Assembly: GCA_009649675.1 (NCBI GenBank)
Contig: WJPL01000001.1
Location: forward strand, 888,469 to 952,468
Length of the DNA stretch: 64,000 nt
Reading direction: 5' to 3'
From: Alphaproteobacteria bacterium HT1-32
GTDB taxonomy: Bacteria > Pseudomonadota > Alphaproteobacteria > Rhodospirillales > HT1-32
The position numbers and the translations under genes were made by a program. The notes below the pieces were generated by a model. The model searched no databases. It was not told where the DNA came from and was given only the letters and a program-made list of their open reading frames with translations. This document shows, piece after piece, positions 17,993-26,167 of the stretch. Position 1 is the stretch's first letter, and each line of letters begins with the position of its first letter.

Positions 17993-19098
17993 GTGAGATA
18001 GGCCTGTTCCAGTGCCCGTGCGATGCGTTCACCGGCCTGCCCGTCCCAGAATTCCGGCTGCCGCCCGGTCTTGCCACCTGATGTCAGAACCTCATCCACC
18101 GCCCGGACAATCGCCGCCGGATCATTGCCAACGAGATAATTGGTGCCTTCAGAAATGGTGATCGGGCGCTCTGTATTCTGCCGCAAGGTCAGACAGGGAA
18201 TGCCAAGTGCCGTGGTTTCTTCCTGCAGACCGCCGGAATCCGTCAATACCAGCTTCGCGCCTTCAATCAGGCCCAGCATTTCAAGATAGCCAAAGGGCGG
18301 ACAACTGATGATGCCGCTTTTCGCCAGCAGGTCAGACAGGCCAAACCCTTCAATCCGGGAGCGGGTGCGCGGATGAATACCAAAAACAATACTCAGGCGG
18401 TCAGACAGACCCGCCATACAATCAATCAGCGAGCGCAACACAACCGGATCATCAACATTTGACGGCCGATGCAGCGTCAGCAACGCATAGGGCTGCCCGG
18501 CCGGCAGCCGATCACCCAGTGTAGTGGCAGCAGATGTTGCCCGGCGGACGTTCTGAAGCACACTGTCGATCATCACGTTACCGACAAACTGCACCCGCTT
18601 TTCATCCACCCCTTCACGACGCAGATTGTCGAGTGCCGAACATTCCGTGATGAACAGAATATCTGAAATACTGTCCGTGATGACACGGTTGATCTCTTCC
18701 GGCATTTCCCGGTCATAACTTCTGAGACCGGCTTCCACGTGAACGACCGGCACGCCCTTCTTTGCCGCAACCAGCGCACAGGCCACCGTGGAATTGACAT
18801 CGCCAACAACAATGACCGCAACAGGCGCAACCTCATCAAGCACCGGCTCGAACTTGATCATGACTGTCCCGGTCTGCACCGCATGGCTGCCGGAGCCGAC
18901 TTCCAGCCGGTAATCCGGCTGCGGAATGCCGAGATCAGTGAAGAACCGGTCATTCAGGTCCGGGTCATAATGCTGACCGGTATGAACCAGTACCACATCA
19001 AAGATATCCCGTGCCTTCAGAGCAGCAATGATTGGTGCAACCTTCATGAAATTCGGGCGCGCACCGGCGACACAGATAAGGCGGGGTTTACGGGTCAT
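17989..19098 (-). CDS. wecB: UDP-N-acetylglucosamine 2-epimerase (non-hydrolysing)
   Basis: A 369-residue WecB/MnaA family enzyme that interconverts UDP-GlcNAc and UDP-ManNAc in the cytoplasm. Conserved blocks include CVAGARPNFMKVAPI at the N-terminus, VVGDVNSTVACALVA near residue 95, VHVEAGLRSYDREMPEEINR near 120, LTLHRPSNVD near 205, and LTDSGGLQEETTALG near 280 with the glutamates that bind UDP and catalyse. ATGA overlaps on both sides place it in the operon. Product could feed a ManNAc-containing repeat or, in some organisms, nonulosonate synthesis. Confidence 0.92.
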   Translation of the reverse strand: MTRKPRLICVAGARPNFMKVAPIIAALKARDIFDVVLVHTGQHYDPDLNDRFFTDLGIPQPDYRLEVGSGSHAVQTGTVMIKFEPVLDEVAPVAVIVVGDVNSTVACALVAAKKGVPVVHVEAGLRSYDREMPEEINRVITDSISDILFITECSALDNLRREGVDEKRVQFVGNVMIDSVLQNVRRATSAATTLGDRLPAGQPYALLTLHRPSNVDDPVVLRSLIDCMAGLSDRLSIVFGIHPRTRSRIEGFGLSDLLAKSGIISCPPFGYLEMLGLIEGAKLVLTDSGGLQEETTALGIPCLTLRQNTERPITISEGTNYLVGNDPAAIVRAVDEVLTSGGKTGRQPEFWDGQAGERIARALEQAYLT

Positions 19099-19847
19099 GA
19101 GTTCACCGGCTTGCGGGCAATCAGGGCGATATTCTTGCCGGCAGGGGCAGGAATCAGGGATTCAACGAAACGGGTTACCGGCACGCCGACGCTGTCATAC
19201 AGCTTTGCCATCGCCGGATTGATCTCGGTCGCCCCCATCAGGCGGTTCACCAGATACCAGGGCAGAATACCCAGCATGTCGCAATAGGTTGCCCGGGCAA
19301 TCTCGAACCCGGCCTGACGCACCAGAGCCGTCATGGCAGGCTTGTGATAGCGCCGGTAATGACCAACCAGCCGGTCCAGCGGACTGAACAGAAAGCTGAG
19401 TGCCGGGACATAGAGCAGCAGATGACCACCCGGTTTCAGCATCCGGTAAAATTCTGCCAGTGCCGCCGCATCATCTTCGATATGCTCCAGAACATTCACC
19501 AGCAGGATCGTGTCATAGCTGGCATCCGCGACAGTGGGTGTGAAATCTTCGAGGGTCGAACCGGTCACTGTCACGCCGGGCTTGTCGCCATGGCGTTCGC
19601 GCAGCCTCGGGACAAGATTTTCCGAGGGCTCGACCAGATCCATACCGGTGGTTTGGGCCAGCGCCCAGTCGGCATTGGCACCGATACCGGCCCCAATCTC
19701 CAGTGTCCGTCCGGAAAGGCCGGGCGTCAGCAGATCAGCGATCCAGGCATAATAATTCGGCAGCCCGGACAGCGCCTCAAGATCACGTCCCTCGTAACTC
19801 GGACTCACATCGCCGGGTGCTGCGGCATCAGGTACAGGCCGGGTCAT
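19095..19847 (-). CDS. Class I SAM-dependent methyltransferase
   Basis: A 250-residue Methyltransf_11/23-type protein. Motif I is RTLEIGAGIGANADWAL near residue 46, motif IV LLVNVLEHIEDDAAALAEFYRMLKPGGHLLLYVP near residues 115-148. The C-terminal part has YRRYHKPAMTALVRQAG and a partly hydrophobic segment often found in polyprenyl-linked or glycan methyltransferases of these loci. Substrate unknown. Shares ATGA with wecB and is 12 bases after the UXS-like gene. Confidence 0.85.
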   Translation of the reverse strand: MTRPVPDAAAPGDVSPSYEGRDLEALSGLPNYYAWIADLLTPGLSGRTLEIGAGIGANADWALAQTTGMDLVEPSENLVPRLRERHGDKPGVTVTGSTLEDFTPTVADASYDTILLVNVLEHIEDDAAALAEFYRMLKPGGHLLLYVPALSFLFSPLDRLVGHYRRYHKPAMTALVRQAGFEIARATYCDMLGILPWYLVNRLMGATEINPAMAKLYDSVGVPVTRFVESLIPAPAGKNIALIARKPVNS

Positions 19848-19859
19848 GCCTGATCGTGC

Positions 19860-20918
19860 TCATTCTTCGCCGGTATAGACACCGTCGGTCCAGCCGAGGA
19901 AACGACCAAGGCCGTCTTCCAGCGTCACGGACGGTGCATAATCCAGTTGCAGGCGCGCCTTGCGAATATCCGGGCAGCGACGGTTCGGCTCATCCGCCGG
20001 ATAGCTGTCAGGATAGTCAATGACATCGCATTTAAGATCGCGGCCCAGCACCTTTTCCAGACTCTGCGCCAGTTCCAGCACGGAAATTTCCGGCTTCGGA
20101 TTGCCGATATTATAGGCCTCACCCGGGACACCACGGGCAATCACCCGCAGGAAGCCGTTGATGGCATCGGTAATGTAGCAATAGGTCCGTGTCTGATTGC
20201 CGGAACCATAAACACGAAGCGGCTTGTTACCCTTGATCCGGCTGGCGAAGTTCGGCAGCACGCGATAATCGGCTTCCTGCATCCCCGGACCATAGACATT
20301 GAACGGGCGGATCGTGTTGGTCGCCAGCCCCTTGGTCTCATGGAAGATATAGCAGAGCGTCTCACCGACCCGCTTGCTCTCGTCATAGCAGGCGCGTGGT
20401 CCCTGACAGGACACATTGCCGCGATAGCTTTCCGGTGTCGGCACATATTTGCCGTCCGGATCACCATAAATTTCCGACGAGGAGAAGAAGGTGAAGCGTG
20501 CGTCCTTCTGTTCCGCCAGCTCCAGCATCAGCCGGGTGCCGGTGGTCGCAACTTCCAGCGTCTCCAGCGGATAACGGCGATAATAAAACGGGCTGGCAAT
20601 TCCGGCAGCCTGAATCACGAAATCAACCGGCTGGTCGGTCACAAACGGTGTGATGACGTCATGCCGGTAGAACTCGACATTCGGCGTTTCCGGCATATCA
20701 CCTGCCTGACCGGCTGTGATCAGATTGTCGAGGGCAATCAGCTTGCAAGGCTTGTCCAGGGTGGTTTCGTTCAGACGAACGAACACCGCCGTAAAGTAAC
20801 GACCGAGGAAGCCCCGGGCACCACTCATCAGAATGGTTTTACCGGAGAAGTCCTGGGCGACGGGCCCAAGCAACTTGATGATGTCGTCGATATCGCTGTC
20901 GAGATAAAAATCGGCCAT
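19860..20918 (-). CDS. Extended SDR, UDP-glucuronate decarboxylase (UXS)-like
   Basis: A 352-residue NAD-dependent sugar epimerase/dehydratase. The nucleotide-binding motif is GARGFLGRYF near residue 33. The catalytic stretch GPRACYDESKRVGETL (near residue 175, YxxxK) closely resembles the GPRxCYDEGKR signature of UXS enzymes, and NIGNPKPEISVLELA near 270 is a further match. UXS makes UDP-xylose from UDP-glucuronate. The N-terminal 25 residues are an unusual acidic extension (DFYLDSDIDDIIKLLG). With a C-methyltransferase and cupin immediately upstream in the operon, a role in a branched or rearranged sugar is also possible. Confidence 0.8.
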   Translation of the reverse strand: MADFYLDSDIDDIIKLLGPVAQDFSGKTILMSGARGFLGRYFTAVFVRLNETTLDKPCKLIALDNLITAGQAGDMPETPNVEFYRHDVITPFVTDQPVDFVIQAAGIASPFYYRRYPLETLEVATTGTRLMLELAEQKDARFTFFSSSEIYGDPDGKYVPTPESYRGNVSCQGPRACYDESKRVGETLCYIFHETKGLATNTIRPFNVYGPGMQEADYRVLPNFASRIKGNKPLRVYGSGNQTRTYCYITDAINGFLRVIARGVPGEAYNIGNPKPEISVLELAQSLEKVLGRDLKCDVIDYPDSYPADEPNRRCPDIRKARLQLDYAPSVTLEDGLGRFLGWTDGVYTGEE

Positions 20919-20921
20919 GGA

Positions 20922-22172
20922 TCAGACTATTCGCACGCTGGGGAGGGGGACGATGAATCTGCCGCCTTCATCACAGAAAGCCCGGTGCTTGTCCATGATC
21001 GAATCGGCAAAGTTCCAGGCCAGAACGACAAGATCATCCGGCTTTCGCCCGGAAATCGCTGTCGCCGGCAGGACCGGAATATGTTTTCCGGGGCTGTACA
21101 GCCCCTGCTTCAGAGGGCTGTCATCGATGATGAACTCGATGTCGGCAGCCTCCAGACCAAACTGATACATCAGCGTCGTCGCCTTGGCTGGCGCACCGAA
21201 TGCGGCAATCCGCCGACCCTGTGCACGGGCATCACGAATGATTGCCTGCAATTCCTGCCCCACGGCTTCAATCTTTGCCGCAAAGGCTTTCAGCGTCGCC
21301 GGGTCATTCAGACCCGCAGCCTTTTCCAGTGCCACCAATTCGCCAACGCTGGCGGTAACTTCAGCCCGTCCCGCCTTGCGCACATATCCGCGCAAAGACC
21401 CGCCATGCGTGCCAATCCGTTCCGCAGCCACCAGTTCCAGACCATACTTGCGGAAGAACCCGATCAGCGGGGCAACCGTGTGATAGGCAACATGTTCATG
21501 ATAGATCGTATCGAACAGGGTGTTCTCATAAACATCCAGCAGGTAGGACACCTCGAAGACGAACACCCCGTCGTCATGCAGCAGATCGGCAATACCCGCC
21601 GTGATCCCGCCGAGGTCATCTGCGTGGGCGAACACATTATTCGCCGTGATGACATGGGCCGCCCCGCGATCTGCGCGCAATTGCCGGGCCAGCGCCTGAT
21701 CGAAGAAACTGTTCAGCGTTTCGATACCCCGTGCCGTGGCATCCGCCGCAATCGCCCGGGCCGGATCAACACCAAGCACTGTCAGGCCCTGCTGCTTGAA
21801 GAAGCCCAGCAATGTCCCGTCATTGGAGCCGATATCAAGCGCCAGCGCACCTGCAGGCGGTGCATAATCAGCGACAACCTTGCCCGCGTAATCTTCGAAA
21901 TGCTTCACGAAAACCGGCGAGGTGCCGGAAACATAGACGTAATCGGCAAACAGGATTTCCGGATCGACCACATCCAGCAACTGCACATGGCCGCAGGCAT
22001 TGCACTGGAACAGGTCCAGCGGAAACACGGCCTGCACCTCATCCAGCCGGTCAGCCGGGACAAAGGCATTTGCCGGCGGCGTCGGGGCCAGCCCCAGAAC
22101 CAGTTCCAGGTCGTTACTGTTGCAAAGACGGCAGTCATCTCTGCGATGACAGGCGGATTTACTTGTCGTCAT
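20922..22172 (-). CDS. NDP-sugar C-methyltransferase (TylCIII/NovU type)
   Basis: A 416-residue three-domain protein: an N-terminal zinc-binding domain with Cys14-x2-Cys17 and Cys57-x2-Cys60 (Methyltransf_13), a SAM-binding core with ALDIGSNDGTLLGFF near residue 110, and the C-terminal C-methyltransferase domain (Methyltransf_14) containing AAFGAPAKATTLMYQFGL and YSPGKHIPVL. Members such as TylC3 and NovU methylate carbon 3 or 5 of NDP-4-keto sugars. So a branched-chain sugar is expected. Overlaps the cupin gene by 14 bases. Confidence 0.9.
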   Translation of the reverse strand: MTTSKSACHRRDDCRLCNSNDLELVLGLAPTPPANAFVPADRLDEVQAVFPLDLFQCNACGHVQLLDVVDPEILFADYVYVSGTSPVFVKHFEDYAGKVVADYAPPAGALALDIGSNDGTLLGFFKQQGLTVLGVDPARAIAADATARGIETLNSFFDQALARQLRADRGAAHVITANNVFAHADDLGGITAGIADLLHDDGVFVFEVSYLLDVYENTLFDTIYHEHVAYHTVAPLIGFFRKYGLELVAAERIGTHGGSLRGYVRKAGRAEVTASVGELVALEKAAGLNDPATLKAFAAKIEAVGQELQAIIRDARAQGRRIAAFGAPAKATTLMYQFGLEAADIEFIIDDSPLKQGLYSPGKHIPVLPATAISGRKPDDLVVLAWNFADSIMDKHRAFCDEGGRFIVPLPSVRIV

Positions 22173-22632
22173 CAGGAGTCCAGGTCAGCGCGCCGTCCGT
22201 ATCGATCATATGGATACGCACGACATCTTTCTCATAGCTTTCCTGATCGCGCGGATTACGCGACAGGGTCAGAAACGTGCAGTCCTCGGGAAACTTCATG
22301 GCGTGATCAACCATCGGCGGGGTGAACACCATCTGGCCCTTGGTAATCATCAGCATTTCCGGCTCTGCCTCGCTGCCGGTTTCACGATGGTAATATTCCA
22401 TCGACCCGTCGAGAACATAACAATAATGCCAGTCCGTCAGATGGTAATGCTGGGCACGGATGGCACCGGCTTTCGATTCAATCAGCACCGCCGACTTCAT
22501 CAGCATGTCGACCAGCGGCTTGATCGAGCCGCGCACATCGTCGAACGGCTGCTCCAGCGCAACAATCGGGTGCTTCGGCCAGCTCTCGCGTTCCTCGTCC
22601 GTTACCGGGTCGATGGTGGATTTATCAGACAT
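22159..22632 (-). CDS. Cupin, sugar epimerase/isomerase-like
   Basis: A 157-residue single-domain cupin. The first cupin motif is visible in AIRAQHYHLTDWHYCYVLDGSMEYYHRE (metal-type histidines and a glycine turn near residues 58-85) and the second in TPPMVDHAMKF near 107. Such proteins next to NDP-sugar C-methyltransferases are often 3,5-epimerases, 3,4-ketoisomerases or close relatives. It overlaps the C-methyltransferase gene, supporting action on the same sugar. The specific reaction cannot be assigned. Confidence 0.75.
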   Translation of the reverse strand: MSDKSTIDPVTDEERESWPKHPIVALEQPFDDVRGSIKPLVDMLMKSAVLIESKAGAIRAQHYHLTDWHYCYVLDGSMEYYHRETGSEAEPEMLMITKGQMVFTPPMVDHAMKFPEDCTFLTLSRNPRDQESYEKDVVRIHMIDTDGALTWTPDDDK

Positions 22633-22643
22633 CTCAGTCTCCG

Positions 22644-23363
22644 TCAGTTGGCGGCGCGAAACAGCCGCATCTTCAATATGGTCCAGAGCACCGGCAACGC
22701 ATGATGCCAGCGGATCTTCTTGCCGTCTTCATAGGACCGGCCGTGATAACTGACCGGCACCTCGTAAATCCGTCGGCCACGGCGTGATGCCAGCGACAGA
22801 ATTTCCGCATGCTGTTCCCAGCCCCGCGTCTCCAGTTCATCAGCGGAAACCAGTTCCCGGCGATACATCAGATAGCAGGAATAGGTATCGGTGAAGGTGG
22901 TGTTGTTCAGGATATTGAACGCCAGCGTAATGACGTTGTTACCGATCTTGTGCCAGAAATAATGCACCCGTGTGATCTTTGGCGCCAGCATCCGGCTGCC
23001 CATCACCAGATCCGCATCATGGGCCGCGATCGGCATGACAAGATCGGCATATTCGTTGGGGTCATATTCCAGATCCGCATCCTGAAACAGGATGTAATCC
23101 CCTTCCGCCGCCTTCAGCCCGGCAATGACGGCAGAACCCTTGCCGCCATTGTCCTGCCGCACCATCACATCATAGAGGTCGCTGTTTTCCGCCAGCAGTT
23201 CCGGCGTGGAGTCGCGGGAGCCATCATCCACAACGATGATATTGAATTTGAAACCGGCGACCTTTTGCTTACGGACAGAGCGCAGCAGGTCGAGAATGGT
23301 GGCTTCCTCGTTATAGGCAGGCACCAGCACATCAATGACAACCGGTTTGCGACGCTCAGCCAC
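22644..23363 (-). CDS. GT2 glycosyltransferase, dolichyl-phosphate-mannose-synthase-like
   Basis: A 239-residue GT-A enzyme. VLVPAYNEEATILDLL at the N-terminus, IIVVDDGSRDSTPELL near residue 38, ILFQDADLEYDPNEY near 90 (DxD-type metal site) and GSRML near 120 fit the DPM1/GtrB-type glycosyltransferase family 2. Such enzymes load sugar onto polyprenyl phosphate or build glycans at the cytoplasmic membrane. There is no C-terminal transmembrane pair. GTG start with GGAG upstream; overlaps the downstream end of the next GT2 gene by 8 bases. Confidence 0.88.
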   Translation of the reverse strand: MAERRKPVVIDVLVPAYNEEATILDLLRSVRKQKVAGFKFNIIVVDDGSRDSTPELLAENSDLYDVMVRQDNGGKGSAVIAGLKAAEGDYILFQDADLEYDPNEYADLVMPIAAHDADLVMGSRMLAPKITRVHYFWHKIGNNVITLAFNILNNTTFTDTYSCYLMYRRELVSADELETRGWEQHAEILSLASRRGRRIYEVPVSYHGRSYEDGKKIRWHHALPVLWTILKMRLFRAAN

Positions 23364-24291
23364 GTTCAGAGTCTCCTGTAAGTGCTCTCTGACGCTGCGC
23401 TGGCAGATAGAGCCTCAGTGCGGCCAGCGGTAATCTGCAAAGCATCAGAATGATATCCCCCGGAATACGCATGATCTCGGTTTTCTCCCGATGGGCCGCA
23501 ACAGCCTGCAGGTGGACAATCAGCGTCCGTTTCATCACATCAGCCAGCGCCACCATTTCGCCCGCCCCGCGCAACCGCCAGGCCTGCTGATACAATGACA
23601 GCATGGAACAGTCGCGACGCTTCGCGACATTGCCTGTAATACCCGAATGTCCCCCGGTGTAAACCGTCAGTGGTTCTTCCAGCACGACAAGCCTTGCCCC
23701 CGGCTCTCCCAGTATCTCGATCCAGAGATCATAATCCTGTGCAGCAGGCAGCCGGTCATCGAAGCCGCCGGCGCGGAGAACCGCATCACGCCGGGCCAGA
23801 ACGGTGGAGGTGCCAACACTGCCATAGAGGAACTGGTCATGCAGACTTCGCACCGGATTGCCGAGACGCCGGCTGGAGCGCAGACGCTGTGTCTGGCCAT
23901 CCGCTGTCACCAGGTCGAAATCCGTGCAGACCAGACGAACAGCCGGATCCTCAAAGGCTGGCAGACAAAGCTCGATCTTCTGTTCCAGCCAGCGGTCATC
24001 CGCATCCAGAAAACCCAGAAACGGTTGCGTTGCGACCTCAATCGCCCGGTTACGGGCAGCCCCCGCCCCCCTGTTCGGTTGCGTCACCAGAACCAGCCGG
24101 GACGGCAGGAGGTTTTCAATTTCTGCCTGAACAACTGCCGCCGTTGCATCCGTCGACCCGTCATCAACGACGATGATTTCAGCCGGAGGCCGGGTCTGCG
24201 CCGCCAGTGACGCAAGGGCGCGGCCAATGCTGCCCGCCGCATTGAAGGCGGGCATGACAACGGAAACCGGGGACAGCATATCAGGCGGCAT
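23356..24291 (-). CDS. GT2 glycosyltransferase
   Basis: A 311-residue family 2 glycosyltransferase with VVMPAFNAAGSIGRALASL, EIIVVDDGSTDATAAVV near residue 36, AARNRAIEVATQPFLGFLDADDRW near 78 (DADD metal site) and LPAAQDYDLWIEIL near 180 with the ED-type catalytic acid pattern. The C-terminal 80 residues are helical and basic. It may begin at the second ATG (24279). Overlaps asnB by 11 bases. Donor and acceptor unknown. Confidence 0.87.
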   Translation of the reverse strand: MPPDMLSPVSVVMPAFNAAGSIGRALASLAAQTRPPAEIIVVDDGSTDATAAVVQAEIENLLPSRLVLVTQPNRGAGAARNRAIEVATQPFLGFLDADDRWLEQKIELCLPAFEDPAVRLVCTDFDLVTADGQTQRLRSSRRLGNPVRSLHDQFLYGSVGTSTVLARRDAVLRAGGFDDRLPAAQDYDLWIEILGEPGARLVVLEEPLTVYTGGHSGITGNVAKRRDCSMLSLYQQAWRLRGAGEMVALADVMKRTLIVHLQAVAAHREKTEIMRIPGDIILMLCRLPLAALRLYLPAQRQRALTGDSERG

Positions 24292-26167
24292 CCATCAGGT
24301 CCTGAAGGCTGCCGGGCGCTGTTGAGAAGCCCTGATCGATCTGGGACAAAATGGTCAGTTCCAGCATCAGCAACGCATAGACCCGATGGCCATGCCGGTC
24401 CGGATCGGCCAGCAGATGGTCGATTCCTTCAACGGTCCAGTAGCCACGGTCGAGGGCTGAAGGCCGGGTCAGTATGCGGCGGGCCAGATCGCCCAGCCCG
24501 CTGCGTATCCAGACCGGAACCGGCGAGGCAAAGCCCTGTTTAGGCGCGTCCGTTACCGAGGCCGGCAGATATTTGCGGGCCAGTGCCCGCTCGATACCCT
24601 TTGCTTCTCCGCCGGGGGTACGCTGGTCTTCCGGCAGGGCGAGGGCAGCTTCAACCAGCCGGTGATCCAGTAACGGCACCCGGCCTTCCACACTCCAGGC
24701 CATGCTGGTGCGATCCAGCAGGGTCAGCAGGTTATCGACGAGATAACTGCCGATATCTGCCGCCAGACCGGCAGCCTGCCCGTTGCCGCCAAAGGCTTCC
24801 GCCAGACGGACATGGGCAGCTATCGTCACGGGATGACGATTGCCGATCCGTCGTAACATCGGTTCCGGGAAATAAGTGGAATGGGCATGCACATAGGCCC
24901 CGCGATTTTGCTGAAACAAGCCGGTCCGGGAAAGCTGCCAGGCCCGCATCGGATCAGCCAGACCAACAACCGGCTCCACCAGATACCGGCGCAGAATATC
25001 CGGCAGCATGCCATAGCGCTGTTCAATCCCGGTCGGGAAATAACGCATATAGCCGGCAAAAATCTCATCGCCACCAGTGCCGTTCAGGACAACCCGCAGT
25101 TCTTTTGACAATTCCCGGTGGATCAGGTCGTTCGGCAGCAGGGCCGCATCCGCCAGCGGCTCATCATTATGCCAGGCCAGATGCGCCAGATGGTCGAGGA
25201 TCGAGGTCTGGGACAGGCTGAGACGGCTGTGATCGGCACCATACCGTGCCGCAACTTCTGCGGCGACCGGGGCCTCATCATAGGCAGCGCCCTCAAACGA
25301 CACCGTAAAGGTACGCAGCGGCCCGCCCGCATGCTCTGCCGCACGGGCCACCACCAGCCCGCTGTCGACCCCGCCGGACAGCAACGCCCCTACCGGCACA
25401 TCACTGCGCAGTTGCAGGCGCACCGCGTCACCGATCAGCCGGTCGATCTCCTCTGCTGCTTCCGCCGCATCGCGGGGCAGATCGCTGGCAGCATGAGGTT
25501 GCCACCAGACTTCCTCCTGAATGTCCCCCTCTGCGCTGACCCGCAGACGACTGCCGGGAGCAAGCTTGTTCACCCCGCGATAAAGGGTCTGAGGATGCGG
25601 AATAAATCCGTGGGTCAGATAAGGCTGGATTGCCGTCTCATCCAGTTCCGCCCGGATCAGACCGGAGGCAAACAGGGCAGCCGCTTCTGAGGCATACAGA
25701 ATTGCCCCGCCCGGCAGACGCGCCCAGTATAATGGCTTGATTCCCAGACGGTCACGGGCCAGCAGCAGGCTGTGTTCGCGTCGGTCGAACAGTGCCAGCG
25801 CAAACATGCCATTGAGCTGATGCAGAAAATCCGGCCCCTGTCTGGCGGCAAGGCCAAGGATTGGCTCCATATCACCACTGGTGGAAAACTGTTCCCCTTC
25901 AGCGGCGAGAGCGGCCCGAAGTTCGAGATAGTTATAAATCTCGCCATTACCGGTCAGCACATGCCGGTCATTGATCAGGGGCTGGTCACCGCCCGCAACA
26001 TCAATAATGGCGAGACGGGCAAATCCGGCGCGGAACCGGCGGTCATCCGCGGTCCAGACCCCCGTGCCATCCGGCCCGCGATGGCCGAGCCGGGCCAGCA
26101 TCGCGCCCAGGTCAAGATCCGGCGGCGTTGCATTCCGGGGTACAAACAGACCGGCAATACCACACAT
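24281..26167 (-). CDS. asnB: Asparagine synthetase-type glutamine amidotransferase
   Basis: A 628-residue AsnB family protein. Residues 1-210 are the class II glutaminase domain with nucleophile Cys2 in MCGIAGLF; the synthetase domain from about 240 has the PP-loop VGALLSGGVDSGLVV. A full-length Asn synthetase would make asparagine, but AsnB paralogs beside heparinase-like proteins and glycosyltransferases in exopolysaccharide loci (WbpS/AlbH-type) are thought to amidate uronic acids or similar. Context favours the latter, though the sequence alone does not decide. Its ATG overlaps the stop of the heparinase-like gene by one base. Confidence 0.87.
   Translation of the reverse strand: MCGIAGLFVPRNATPPDLDLGAMLARLGHRGPDGTGVWTADDRRFRAGFARLAIIDVAGGDQPLINDRHVLTGNGEIYNYLELRAALAAEGEQFSTSGDMEPILGLAARQGPDFLHQLNGMFALALFDRREHSLLLARDRLGIKPLYWARLPGGAILYASEAAALFASGLIRAELDETAIQPYLTHGFIPHPQTLYRGVNKLAPGSRLRVSAEGDIQEEVWWQPHAASDLPRDAAEAAEEIDRLIGDAVRLQLRSDVPVGALLSGGVDSGLVVARAAEHAGGPLRTFTVSFEGAAYDEAPVAAEVAARYGADHSRLSLSQTSILDHLAHLAWHNDEPLADAALLPNDLIHRELSKELRVVLNGTGGDEIFAGYMRYFPTGIEQRYGMLPDILRRYLVEPVVGLADPMRAWQLSRTGLFQQNRGAYVHAHSTYFPEPMLRRIGNRHPVTIAAHVRLAEAFGGNGQAAGLAADIGSYLVDNLLTLLDRTSMAWSVEGRVPLLDHRLVEAALALPEDQRTPGGEAKGIERALARKYLPASVTDAPKQGFASPVPVWIRSGLGDLARRILTRPSALDRGYWTVEGIDHLLADPDRHGHRVYALLMLELTILSQIDQGFSTAPGSLQDLMDAA

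Noticed and set aside
19947-22325. A 792-codon open frame on the plus strand
   Set aside because: It is antisense to the UXS-like, C-methyltransferase and cupin genes, which have clear motifs. Its product is rich in Arg, His and Gln with no domain, as expected from a shadow frame in GC-rich DNA.
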